DNA of 64,000 nucleotides, from assembly GCA_013397435.1 (NCBI GenBank), contig VZRG01000203.1, forward strand, positions 186,001 through 250,000, in the 5' to 3' direction. This document shows positions 26,101 through 37,855 of the stretch, piece by piece; within the stretch, counting starts at the first letter, position 1; every line of letters begins with the position of its first letter. The notes beneath the pieces were generated by a model, which saw only the letters and a list, made by a program, of their open reading frames with translations, searched no databases and had not been told where the DNA came from. The position numbers and the translations under genes were made by a program. The DNA is from Erythrocercus mccallii. Taxonomy: Eukaryota > Chordata > Aves > Passeriformes > Dicruridae.

Positions 26101-28985
26101 ATGATGACACAAGGGACAACTGCATTTCTTTCTTCTTTTTCTCCTCTTTTTATTGATGCTGGGAATTCAAGGCTTGTTTGGCTCAGGGGAATCAACAGGA
26201 TTTCTTTTCTCTCTCTTTTGTATTTATTTGACTTTTTGCCAGTGATTGGTTTAAAAGTATTTCTATTAGCCTTTTAACATTAATTGAATGATTGTGCTAT
26301 TTCTCCATCTCAGCTGCCACTGTGTGCTGTAACCACCTCTCTGAAACTGGAAGAATATTGCAAAACAAAGTAGAAAGAGCAGGTCAACCAGGGTTTGAAA
26401 ATTTGTAAACTTTAAATTTTTTCTTGCTTTTTAAGTTTGATCTGGATTGAAAATTATGTAGAATGAGTATTTCCCTGGTTGGAAAGGTATCAAGTCAAGT
26501 CCAAAGTCAAGCCAGGAGATCTAAGTATGGTTCAGGAACCTCAGGGACTGGGATGGGGAGCAGGCACACCCATGACACAGCTCAGGCCAGGACTCTGTGG
26601 CAGAGCTGAAATAAGGTTGGCAGGCTCTGCACAAGGAAGTGCATGGGTTGGGGTCCAAGGTGAGGCTGACCACGGCAAATAAAGCCTGTTGGAGCTCTCA
26701 GGACTCTGACAAATATAAACTTGCTGAAAGCATTTACTGGGAGAATCTTATGGCCAAAGTCACTGTGACAAATTAAAAGTGCCCAGTAGAGCTGAAAGGT
26801 GATGATGCTGACTGTATTGAGAACAAGCATGAGAATCTCATGAGGAATGAATGTTGGCTTTCAAATGGAACAATTATTAGGAAACATGGAAAGGAGATAA
26901 CATCATTGCAACATCAGGCTGGATGAAGCCCCCATGGACCTGTGATTCCAGTCCATGCTTTCTCGTAACAAGACTTCTTGTACAGTAGAGGAAGAGTGCA
27001 GAGGACAATTACATTTCTTAGAACAGAAGAAAAAGAAGATAATTGTAACTGATTTACTCTGAAAATAATCAATGGACTTAGATGACACTTGCTACAAAAG
27101 CCTATCTTTCAAAAATCTTTTTGTGCCTTTGATCTGTGAAAGGATCTGCAGGGGATACTCAGGTCATACTCATATCAAAATACCTGGTTTCAGAAAAAAA
27201 ATCCAGTACTTAAACCAAAAAAATAATTCAGACTGTGGTAGTGTCATTTCTGTAAAAGATACGGATGTAAAAAGAGATGACAGTGAAGAACCAAGGTCAA
27301 AAATCAGATTCTTACTATTATCTGATTAATATTTGGTTTTCCAAGGCATTTGTCTTTTAAGTAGAAGACTCTTGTGGTAGGGGTATTTTCTACACAATGT
27401 GATTGGCCTTCTGCCAACAAATGAGTGCTCCAGATGGATACTAATGAAAGAAATATTAATGCACCATAGCATGTCAATTATCTAGAAAAGGTCTCCAGCA
27501 ACCATTTATCACCTAAATTTCACATCTTATAGCTTGAGACCAAATTGTGTTACATGTTAGAATAGTTCTGCCAAATTTGATCCATCATTAACTTCCATTT
27601 GTTGATAATTTGAACATGAATTTTTATTTAAGTTATGGATCTTTGTCAACTTGATGGAAACATCCGGAGTCATCATGCTGTCATAGATGATTCCCAGCAT
27701 CAGAGAATGAACTATTTGACTGTATTCTGAAAGGACTTTAAGGGTGTAATCCCTGGCAAAAATCCTGAGGCCAGGGACTTTTTGTTGTATTTAAGAGGGA
27801 TGGGGTAGGGAGGGAAGGAAAAAGAAAAACAAGAGAAAAGGAGAAAAATAGTTTAATGACTTAAATTGTATTCTCAGTTGCTGAATCATGCCCTGAAACT
27901 TACAGTTTTGGGGTTTTTTTAACCTTATCAGAATGGTGGCTTTCATTGCTAGTTACCAGGCTACCAAGCAAGACAGAATAGTTATAAAGCAGAAAGGAAC
28001 AGCAAAGTAAAAGTTATTTATCTAGGTGGGTTTCCTGGATTGGTTGATGTATCTCAGGTGCATGAAAGCAAATTAACCCATCACAGCGGATGTGATGCAG
28101 TTACAAGTTTAAACAATAAGGAATATTAACATCAGTAGTCTCTGACTTTAGATGAAGGCAACAACCTAGAGGGTCAACACAGAAGCATGTCTCCCCATTA
28201 CACTGGGGAAAATCCTTTGGCTGAAGGAGAATGTTGGAGTATGGAAGTGTGTGCAGTATGAGATGGATCCCTACCTTCTAACATGGGATAGCATGTGGTA
28301 GGCTTTTGTGGTGCATGTGGTGGACATTTTTGGTTTTTTGTGTAATATTTCTGTGCAATACAGAGCACTGCAAATCTCATCAACTTTTTTTGCCTATACC
28401 AGGCATGCTTCATCTGCTTGCCTGTTAAAAAGCAAACACTAAGCAGGTTAGATTTGTACTCTTTTATTACAGCTCTTAAAATTTTTGGTGGCATGCAGAA
28501 TTCTGGCCAAATGAAATCTTGGAGAAGGTTACTTAGTAGTTTTTAATTGCTGCTTAGTGTACTTCTGTAATGTGCTCAGGTAGTGTTCTCAGGAGTGTGG
28601 CCTCTGTTGAATAAACAGAATGGAAATCAAAGAAAAACTGCTTAAGTAGCCAGTAAATAATTTAACAAGCTCAGGTGACACCATCAGATGATATAAATTA
28701 AAATCAGCAAGAAAGAGATGACAGAGGATTACACAGACTGCAGCTGTATGCAGTACCTTGGAAATGGAAGCAAAGCCTTGGCACTGGGAATACACGTGAT
28801 TTTTTTTTTCCGGAATTGCTGTGTCTGATCAGTATGGTTGCCTGTGTCTAAATGGATAATGGAAATGAACTCTTCATGCAGATCTCAGGATTGCTGCATG
28901 TGTTGTATTTGTGCCTGTGTTTGATCTAATTTTCTCTTCTGAGAAACTCTAGCACTGTAAAGGCCTCGGGTGGCTTGTGTCATCA
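20169..28985. other. Long unique noncoding stretch
   Basis: No gene is supported. Local oddities are a moderately GC-rich block at 22440-22760, another at 26480-26690 with repeated CCAGG/GTCCAAGG-like words that I cannot assign to a family, and a purine-rich tract at about 27795-27850. All open frames are under 100 codons and lack splice or family support. Confidence 0.5.
27795..27850 (+). repeat. Polypurine tract
   Basis: The plus strand is almost wholly A and G (GGGAGGGAAGGAAAAAG followed by AAGAGAAAAGGAG). It is simple low-complexity DNA that could adopt triplex structure in principle. Confidence 0.7.
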
Positions 28986-28987
28986 CT

Positions 28988-29062
28988 TGATATAGTGATT
29001 AGATCCTTGTATTGTAAGTCAAGAGATCATGGTTGTAGTCATTTCTCTATTATCCAGGGTAT
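28988..29062 (+). mobile_element. Possible MIR-type SINE relic
   Basis: The words ATAGTGATTAGATCC, TTGTAAGTCAAGAGATC and ATGGTTGTAGTC lie in the order of the tRNA-derived head of MIR-like amniote SINEs (TAGTGGTTA box A region, then GGTTCNANTCC box B). Divergence is high, the tRNA fold is not intact, and the 3' portion cannot be followed. It could still be a chance resemblance. Confidence 0.35.
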
Positions 29063-29240
29063 TGGGAGGTTGGTGTAGGCTTTGGATAATATTGTCATCC
29101 AGAATATGCTTGGAGTGCAGTGTAAAGACCCTTGAATCACTGTTCTAAGCCCCCAGGATTTTGGAAAGTCTAATTAGCTCAAGTTGTGAACATGAAATAC
29201 TTCTGCTCTGTTTCTAGACAAAACCTAGGAGAGAAGCTGC

Positions 29241-29400
29241 AAAAATGAGTTGTTGCTGCCCCCTGAGCTAATAAACCTTAATTATTGTGCTCTGTGTGGA
29301 GCTGCATCCATAACCCAGGGCATTTAATTGGCAGTTTAACTAGTCTGACCATGGCTGGGCACAAGTGACAGAGTTGCCAGTGTTTTGCACCTTTGCCACA
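29241..29400. promoter_or_regulatory. Candidate conserved noncoding element
   Basis: This block has compositionally even sequence, no open frame, no repeat signature and closely spaced AT-rich factor cores (ACCTTAATTATTG, GCATTTAATTGGC, CAGTTTAACTAG). It looks like a developmental enhancer or other conserved element. No alignment supports this yet. Confidence 0.28.
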
Positions 29401-32012
29401 TTGACCTGATTTCACAGTGACCAGCAGCTGGTTGTCACTGTATGGATTATTCTGACTCCTCTGCAGCAGCCCTTGTGTGCAGGGTTGGGTTTTGCTTCAG
29501 TGTGTTAAGTCCTGGTGTCTGTCAAAAACCATTATGCAGGGTAGAGAGTGGAGAAGTTACATTTTTCAGGCACCGGAGTGAAAACCTGACTGTTTTTGTG
29601 GGGGTTATGGTGATGTTCCTTTAGGGAATTGTGGTGCTTCATGGGGGAGTTTTTTAATGCTTCCTGTAGCTTCTATAGCAGAGGGCAGTGTTGTTAGAGC
29701 AGGCTGGGTTCAGAGGGAGCACTGCTGAGACATAGGGTCAGTTATGGGGCTCTCATAAATGCACAAATGTCAGGTCCCCTACATTACCTCGTGTTAATGT
29801 CCCCTGAACACTTAGATATATCTGGTTTTAATTTTATGTTGCTTTAAAAGCACCATTATTCTTTAGTGGTACACGAAGAAAATCACTCAAATTTGTTTGT
29901 TTTACAGCAAGTTGAATAGTGCTCTGACAGTGAGAACACTTCTTTGTCTAGCAGCAAGATACATGTCTTTCTTAGTATAAGAAAAGCTTTCAAATTTTTT
30001 GAATAGTTTGTTATTTTCTGGTTTGTCTACATTATTATTTTAATGTATTATGTATATATTTGGTACATCTTTTTGGGTCTCTTGATATTTACAGTTTTTT
30101 ACTTCTTGGTGTTAGTGTCTGATCTACTTAATCACTTCATCTCATCCACATAATAGCATTTAGAGCTGCACTTCTTGTTTAGTTTTGTTGGGGGGAAAAA
30201 ACAAACGTGGGCCATCAGAAGAATAATAACATACCAATTCTGGTAAAAACATTTCTGCCCCCTCACTGAAGAAATTTAAAAGAAAAAAAATAAGCATCAG
30301 ACTGTATATTAGAGGTCTCTGCAATAGTGTATATTGTATAAAGAATGGAGATGCTCCTTTAGTTCATGTATGTCTCAGAAACAGGGAGGGTTTGAGTCTG
30401 GCACACAAGAATGATCTTGAGGATTTTTTTTCTAGTGATGATGCATATATTTAATTTAAAGGAAGTAAGGAAAAATTGGTAAAGCTTATTTACTTGCTAG
30501 CAAAAAACTGTGTAGTCCTAATGTGAAAAACTTCATAGGAAGTAGGAGTAAGTCTTTGTATTAACAAACTACTTAGCTCATCACTGCATTAAGTGATATT
30601 ACTCATCACCCTCCTTCTTGCTGTACCGTGGAAAGCAGGTGGATGCAGGAACTTCTTGTTGGAGGACAACTCATGGGCAGTCACCTTAGCAGCGAGATGT
30701 AGAGAAATTGTAGCGGAATTGATTTTACACAAAATACTCCATAAAAAGGAATAACTTAAATTTCAGTTGTTATAAACTTTCTGCTTGTTGCTAATGTCAA
30801 TAGGTTTTGCCATGAAATTGGTCCCTAGAGAAAGCAAGAGTGACAACAATCTTAGTTACAACAAACTTTTGCTTCCCATATTCCCTATGGAGGTTCTGCT
30901 CTCTTCCATTACACACATTCATGGTTCATGTAAGTTTGTTATTGATTCAGTGTTGCTTTTCCTGCCTAGGAGGCTTTTAGAAAAAAGAAATTTAAATGCT
31001 GGGGATCTTTGTTATCAGCATATAATACCATTAAATTCGATTCAGGAATGAGATCCCAGACTGACAGGGTCTCAGTGTTTTCCACTGAATGGCAAATAAC
31101 CTGGATGGCTTCTGAACTACGCCTGCATTTTGCAGCACTGTGTGAGCCAGACTGGTCTGGTCAGAATTACACCTGTACACCTCTGCTCAGCTGAGGATGG
31201 CTGGGGACTGATTCACCCACATCTGGGGCTGTGCAGTGTGGATCAGTTTGTGTGAGGCTGTTTCTTTGTCTCCGTGTCCACTTTAGGTAAGAGAAGCCTG
31301 ACTGCTGGAGATGCAAAGCAGTGAATGAGCTCTGACAGCCTTCAGATCTTCGTGACCAAGGTTATCTTGGTGCACAGTTGTGGGGGAAGGTTTTCCTGTG
31401 GGCTCTGGGCACAGCCATGTGTGCTCTCTTCCCTTGGGTCCTGGGCTGTATGATCCCACTGGCAGGAAGGTGCTGGTTCTCCTGCTGTTCTTCTGTCCTC
31501 CCCAGGTGACTGTTGCTTCTCCCAGGCTGGTGTGAATCAGAAATAAGAGTCCGGCTCCATGATAGTAAATCCCAGCCTAAGTGCTCCTTTATCATCCAGC
31601 AGACCAAGTGTGATCTGGAGCACTGCTGTCAAATTAGCCAGGCAGCACAGCGTGAAATCCGTGCTGGCTCTGTGCCTGATGCTGGAAGACAGATGTTACC
31701 TGATCCATAGGGGTGATTGGAGTGGTGCAGGAGGATAATACCTGAGCCAACATAAAGCTTGACAATAGCAAATTAACTTTTCAGCATTTGCTTGTCAGAT
31801 TTGAACTGTCAGGCTGAGTTAATACTGAAGCAGTGCTTTGGTGTTTTTTTAGGAGCCTGAGGGGTAGCTCTGCAGTAGTGTCAAACAACAGCCTAACTCT
31901 GATTCAACAGCTATTTATGTAAAGCTGCTGGTGAAATGTTGAAAGAAAATGAGTGGTTGTGTTTCCTCAACCGCTTTGGAAACCTTACTGTGAGAGAGGT
32001 TTGAGCGCAGCG

Positions 32013-32026
32013 AGCGCTGCAGCGCT
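32013..32026. repeat. Perfect 14-bp CpG palindrome
   Basis: AGCGCTGCAGCGCT equals its own reverse complement. With the preceding GAGCGCAGCGAGCGC it makes a small CpG cluster in otherwise CpG-poor, AT-rich DNA. Its role is unknown. Confidence 0.85.
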
Positions 32027-34594
32027 TCCTAACCAGCAATCAGATTCTGCTCATCTTAGTTTTAGATGAACAATAAGCAGTCTGAGCCTGGCTACCCATG
32101 TGCTGCCTGTGTGCAGTGGCACTACACGAAACCATCTGCAGATGAAGCACAATTGGGCATAGTGCTGAATACTTCTTATTTCTAAGCTCTAAGTGTTTAA
32201 AGACCTTTTATTCTTATTTTGGATTCTTTCTATTTTTTTTGCACAGCAGGAGAAGGGGATTACAGCAAAACGAGTTTTTCCTTCACATTATTAGCAACAT
32301 GATTTCCTGTTTTAATGGCGATGTTTGTAGTCTAGCAATGTGTTAGATATATAGGTTTCTATATGTTTCAGTGAAAGAAAAGAATGCTTTGAGAAGAAAA
32401 AGAATATCAAAAGAAATACCAAAAGAAAAAAAAATCAGGAGTGCATAATATACTGATTTATGAGGAAACCTTGATTGTAAATTCGTGCAATTTATTTGTG
32501 CAATTTTAAGAGCTGTTTAATAGTTTACAGCTAGTTAATACTCACTTTGAATTCCTGATCAGCTGCCATGAAGCATTGTTTCAACAGATTATAATTTTGC
32601 TGTCTGAAGAAGAGGTTGCTGAAAAGTCTTCTCTGTGAGATTGATGTTCTTAGCAGGATCTTGCTGGTGCAGATAATTTGTGTAAATTTGAAGACTTACT
32701 CTTTGCAAAATTAGTTCATTTTCCAGAATGAAACTACATCAACTATCAGAGCATTGTCTTAACGAAATAAATTGGTCTTGAAGAATTGATAGAGGAAGGC
32801 TTCTTTTTCGTGGTGCTGTGTACTATTGCAAAGTTATCCTAAGGGGAGAATTCTTGCTTTGACATATCTGGCATTATCCTGTTGGAAATAGCCTATTGTT
32901 CACTTTTTTCTAGTGTGACCTACAGTGCCTTGTAGTTACCAGATGGTACAACAGTAAAATAAATCATATTATTTAAGATTATTTTAACATATGATCTGTA
33001 GGTATCCTGAATGACCTTTTAAAGGTTTTATTTTCAAGCCATCAGCATTTTCTTTTTAAAGTGAAATGATTTGGTTCAGAAAAAGAAATGCATCTTTAAC
33101 AAGTTATAGGGGTTTTTATGTATTCATGTAGGATTGAAGGGAATTTATTCTGATGCATCACAGCGGGCTGTATAAGTGATCACATTCATGTAACAGAAGA
33201 AATTCCTATAACACTGTCTGAATCTGTAGAGAATGAAAAAAATGACAATCGGACCAGACAATTTTGATTTTGTGGGAAGAATTTTATCCTAACTGCAAGT
33301 CTTATCTTTCGTAGTGACACATTCTTAAAAGCAGAATTTCATTGGTCATGAACAGTCATCCTTGTGACATGAGAATTAGATTCTGAAATGAAGTGTTTGG
33401 TTTTGTCATTGATTTTTTTATTTATTTTAACATTCACTACTTACAGAAACAGTATCACAGCTTTTCCAATTACATGTTAGTACTATAAATTGATTTGAAA
33501 TATTGGGGGCTCCTAAGGTGCTGCAGGTACGTAGGAGATCATCATAAAAATTATTGTCTTGTACAAATCTTACTCCAGCATCAATAGAATGGCATTATTC
33601 TTTATTACAGTAAAGTTCAGTCACATTCAAAGAATTGACTCTTACGGGAGAAATATCATAATTTAAAAATAAACAAATAAAACCTCCACTTTTTGCAATG
33701 CATTTTTTCTTTAATTCTAAATTGCAGCTGATCAATGACATTCTCTATCCTCTTGTATGAATGGAATAAGAGTTGGGCTGGAACAAATTGCTGCTTTCTA
33801 GGTCAGCAACACAGTTGTCCTTTAGAAAATGAGTGTTAGAAAGTTGAGGCCTAATTTGATGAATACTTGGTATGTGCCTGGGTGCATTGCTGAATCATGG
33901 TTTCTGTGCTGGAAGTACAGGCTTGGCCTCTCCTAACTGAGCCCCCTTTGGGCTGTCTCAGAGTGTTGGCTGGCAGGATCCTGGGAATCCTGCACACTTA
34001 GAGCTTTTTGAGCTGAGGGAACGTCTTGTGCAGTAGGGAGCTATGTGAACTTGTCCCTTCTGTGGGGCAACCAATATATTAAACTCCTCTTGTTAAATAG
34101 AAGTCTGTGTTTCCATGCTTCCTAAGGTCATGATTTCTGTCCCTTTTGAGCACCCTGCACAGGGTGGTGGGGAAGGGTCATTTTAAGTTTATGATGAGTA
34201 TTTGAGAAAGTCACCATTCAGGCTTGGAAATTGTTGTTCACATGACTGAACAAGTCCACACTTGTTGCAGTGAGCTGTGGCCACTTGCTGCAGCTGCACT
34301 GCTCTTATTTTTTTTCCTTAAGCTATGGCTCTTTTTGCTCTAAAAGCTTGAGTTCTTTTCTGTGTGTTTGTATGCAGTTTAACAGTAAAAAGTACTTTTG
34401 CAATGGCTTTTTAATTTTTTTTTTATCAGCAGCATTGATTAAGACAGCAATTCATGACAGTTTGGCCATTAGCCTCCATTGTGGTTTTCACAATACACCA
34501 TTATTTTCTTTCTTCTTCATAGTGGGCTATTAGCCCAGAATCTTTCCACTTCTGCTGCAGTAACAGGATGGGCTTAACAGAAATCTGTGTGCTC

Positions 34595-34610
34595 AAAAAA
34601 AAAAAAAAAA
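34595..34610 (+). repeat. Poly-A run (16 A)
   Basis: This is a homopolymer of sixteen A. No retrocopied gene or SINE body is recognised immediately before it, so it is taken as a simple repeat. Confidence 0.85.
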
Positions 34611-36317
34611 GTGACTCATCTCTCCTTGCTCATCTACTCATGTACGTCTTATTAAAAAGAAGTTTGTGGGATCATTTTGTTATGAATGTGAGGTAGAGAT
34701 TCAGTCTTCTCTTTGCAGTCTGTTAAATTTTTCACTGAAACAAATGTGTTCAAAGGAGTTAATGTTATCTTAGAGGCAAGTGAGCGCTCAGGGCAGGTCC
34801 TGCTCACTCACAGCAGCCCTGCTGCACCTCATTGCAGGAGATGTGAAAGCCGTGCTTTGCAGCTACAGCCCTGGTCGCTCTGGGAAACCAGGCACCCTAG
34901 CTAAAAATAGGCTCCTCTAAGTTAGCAGCTTTGCTTGTGAATGCACAGCTGATTTGGGTAATAAGTGATTTCCATGTACTGGGAACCAGGGCTAGCTGGG
35001 AAGAAACAAGCAGGAGAAAGAGCTGACAAAATGTAGTAGTTTTAATCCTGGTTTTGGCTGTTTACAGAGTGCTCGATGTTTCATCCTTTAATTTTGCTAA
35101 CCGCTGTGCATTTCCCTAAGATCTCAGTCAACATCAGAGTTTGAGCCCACTGAATGCTTTACTTACATGAGAAAAAGTGTTTATCGTGGAGAGTGCAAAG
35201 TTTTAGCAAATCAAGAACTGTGTGAGGAAAACAAAGAATTATTGTGTCTATTCTCTGATCATGTGACCAGAGAGAAGTGAAGGAGACTTCCTTGAGGCTG
35301 AAAATACACCATCAGAGGAGCTTGATCTGAATGGTCTGTGTTCAGGATGTGCAGTTCCAGACTAGTTTCCCCCTTCTCCTTATTCCTCTTTGGCTTGGCT
35401 TCATCCCTCCCTCTGCAAAGCTGTCTGCAACCCCATTTGTTTTCGGTTGTGCAGCTGAACTGAACTTGCCCTGCTGCCAGGGGTGATTCCTCTGCAGTGG
35501 GATGAAGCTGTGCACATCAGTGTTTCATTTGGTAGTGTAAATGACTCATTTTATCAGCTGTGGAAGATTTTCAGCTAGTTAGTTTGTGGTACAAGGAGGA
35601 AAATAAAAATGGGGGTTGAGGAATGCAATAGATAAAGTCTTAAGTGGTCACAATTTAAATCTTAAATTGCCAATTGCATGACTGGCTAAGAAAAGGAAAT
35701 GTGAGCAGAAAAAGAAGGCAGTAAACATGACGATTAAGTGGATCTTACTCAGAGTAAATTATAGCATTCCCAAATGGAAGTCTTCTCCTTTACAGAGAAA
35801 TCATTAGAAATTAAACTCACACTATTATTTGCGTTTCATTGAGTAGACTTGCGTGTGCAATGCACATTGGAAATATCCATTTTAATTAGTGTTGAAAAGA
35901 AGTCTCGTGTACAGAGCACTGGCTGGTAGGTATTTTTATGCTCTCTCTCTGTGAACTCATCTTATATGATGATGATTTCTTCTAATTTTTAATTAACATG
36001 TCTAAGTTAGAGTTGGGGAAAATGATCAGTGTTTCATTAACTGCCTCACACTTGGAGATCTATGCAAACCTAATTGATGTGGTTGCTACAGGGTACTTTG
36101 TCAAAATGAGCCATCCTGCCACTACTTTTCTCCCCTTGCTTTTCAGTTCTATGAATTTGAGTGAAAGGCATACTGCAACAGCATATAGTTTTACTTTCAG
36201 AATGACAGTATATGTTGTGGCGTTATATTTCAGTGCAACGTTTCACCAAGACTATTTTGAAACATTTTATGGACTGTGTATTGGAAGATCTTTTGTGTAT
36301 CACTGGTATACAGTGCA

Positions 36318-36330
36318 CCCCCCCCCCCCC
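36318..36330 (+). repeat. Poly-C run (13 C)
   Basis: Thirteen C are followed by GCCC. A G-quadruplex or i-motif is unlikely from a single tract, and it is prone to sequencing error. Confidence 0.85.
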
Positions 36331-36589
36331 GCCCTTTGCAAAGAGTGTATATAACAGTGTTTTGGAAAAGCAGTGAGAGTTTTTCTTGTTCCTTCTCTGG
36401 GGAAAATTATTAGCTCAATTCTGAGCATCACAATTTAAAATATACTTGCTCATGTATAACAAATACCCCTGAATTAATGTTTAATATCACAAAATATTAA
36501 AGCTTGTTGTTGTTATTTATTGATTTATTTAGCCATATATAAAAATGAGTTATAATATCTCACTGGAAAAAAACGTTAAGATGTGTGAA

Positions 36590-36665
36590 GGCTGCATGGT
36601 CTAGTGACAAAGGAGGTGTCCTTGGCTCTGGTCCCAGATCTGCCACCAACCTGTCCAATGACTGG
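36590..36665 (+). mobile_element. Probable MIR-like SINE relic
   Basis: The order GCATGGTCTAGTGAC, then TCTGGTCCCAGATCTGCCAC, then CAACCTG matches the tRNA-derived head and start of the conserved core of amniote MIR/CORE-type SINEs (tctagtggtta ... ttctattcccagctctgccac ... gacctg). The element is diverged and cut off at its 3' side, where the next element, a CR1 tail, begins. Confidence 0.5.
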
Positions 36666-36670
36666 CACCA

Positions 36671-36742
36671 AATCAGAGAATCTCTGAAGGGCTACAGTTG
36701 GAAGGAACCCCAGTGGGATCATCTGATCCAACATCAACTGAG
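36671..36742 (-). mobile_element. CR1 LINE 3' end fragment, antisense
   Basis: AATCAGAGAATCTCTGAAGG, then TTGGAAGGAACCCCAG and GATCATCTGATCCAAC, match the complement of a CR1 3' end (octamer-like tail, then the 'ttggaagg...gatcatctgatccaac' stretch). It is about 70 bases long and degraded. It directly abuts the SINE-like piece on its left. Confidence 0.65.
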
Positions 36743-37318
36743 TACAACTATTGGCATACTAGAGAAAATAATTTTTGTGGAGGAAGAGACTGTTATTAAT
36801 CATACTCGTTAGTAAGTGAGTATATTCATACTTAGTATTATTCAATGGGTTTAGGTTATTGTAGTGTTACTGTTGCCATAATGTGATAATGGAAAAGGCT
36901 AGGAAAACAGCAAAGGCAAAGAAGAGTTGAAATCCAGTGATGTACTCTGACCACAAATTATGCCTTGAAACTGAGTTAGAAATTGTAAATTCTGAGTTGT
37001 AATCCTATGTCTGAACTTTCTTTATCTAAGAAAACCAATACTTTTTACTGTGTTCTTATCATAATGATAACAGCTAATTTCAACATCAGGGAGAAAATTG
37101 GTAAGTTATAAATTATTCAAATATTTTTTTATGAAGCCATTATTAAAAAGATAGAAAAAATTGTTTTCCTCACAAAGTGGTGGAAGTGGTTATGATATTA
37201 AAATATACTTGGCTACAAAGTTTTGGACTTAAAAATTTGATCAACAGGTCTTTTAAAATATGATATTCACATAAGATATTAAGGCACATGAGATTAATTT
37301 ATGCCATCCATGTGACAT

Positions 37319-37855
37319 GGAATTGCAGAGTAATTGAGGATGAGAGGAACATCTGGAGGTCATCTGGCCCACCTCCCTGCTCAAAGTAGGGCTCATATCA
37401 AAAGTGATGAAGCTGATAAGGGTCTTTGAGAACACCAAGGTTAGAGATTCCTCAGCCTCACTGGGTCACCTAGTACCTAACTACTCTCAGGGTAAAATTA
37501 TTTTTCTTTTTATATCCCCTGGATATAAAAAAAAGCTGGAATTCACGCTCCGGCTTGTGGTTTTATTTCTCTTGTCCTCAGACCCTGGGAAGAGCCTGTC
37601 TCTCTCTTCTCTTTAGGTAGTGGAAGGTGCTGCCTTAGTCTTCTCTTCACTGGACAAATGGAGCCACCTCACTTTTCCTTTTCTGACGTGTGCTTCAGCT
37701 CTCTTATCACAGTCTTCTACTGGAGTTGTTCCAGACTGTCAATCTTTGTTGCAGCAGGATCCCAAAGATGGACACAGTGTTCTAGATTGCATATGTTGCT
37801 GTTGTAGGGAATTACTGAATGATAAATATCAATGAGAGGATCCTCACATCTACCT
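37319..37855 (-). mobile_element. Older, degraded CR1 LINE copy, antisense
   Basis: The complement of an older CR1 subfamily can be followed. There is an octamer remnant at the left edge, then CATCTGGAGGTCATCTGGCC and CCTCCCTGCTCAAAGTAGGG. The stretches 'aacaccaaggttagagattcc' and 'cttgtcctcagaccctgggaagagcctgtctct' follow in diverged form. The right part (CAAAGATGGACACAGTGTTC, TAGATTGCATATG) matches the ORF2 segment before it. The reading frame is broken many times, so the copy is much older than the one at 6.9 kb. Confidence 0.85.

Larger units (their letters stand above)
29401..36587. other. Unique noncoding stretch with scattered simple features
   Basis: No exon is recognised. A moderately GC-rich part at 31040-31740 carries short open frames on both strands without family likeness. 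A CpG-containing palindrome lies at 32013-32026, a 16-A run at 34595-34610 and a 13-C run at 36318-36330. The parts at about 32450-32780 and 35440-35590 have the even texture of possible regulatory DNA. The 118-codon open frame at 35998-36354 looks random and runs through the C tract. Confidence 0.5.

Noticed and set aside
28988..29062. tRNA gene
   Set aside because: Box A- and box B-like words are present but diverged, and no complete cloverleaf can be drawn. A SINE relic explains it better.
31040..31740. CpG-island promoter
   Set aside because: The block is GC-richer than its surroundings but CpG dinucleotides remain rare, and no exon follows.
34560..34610. Retrocopy ending in the 16-A run
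   Set aside because: No SINE or gene body is recognised upstream of the A run, and no target-site duplication was seen.
35998..36354. 118-codon plus-strand open frame
   Set aside because: No domain, and its proline run comes only from the poly-C tract.
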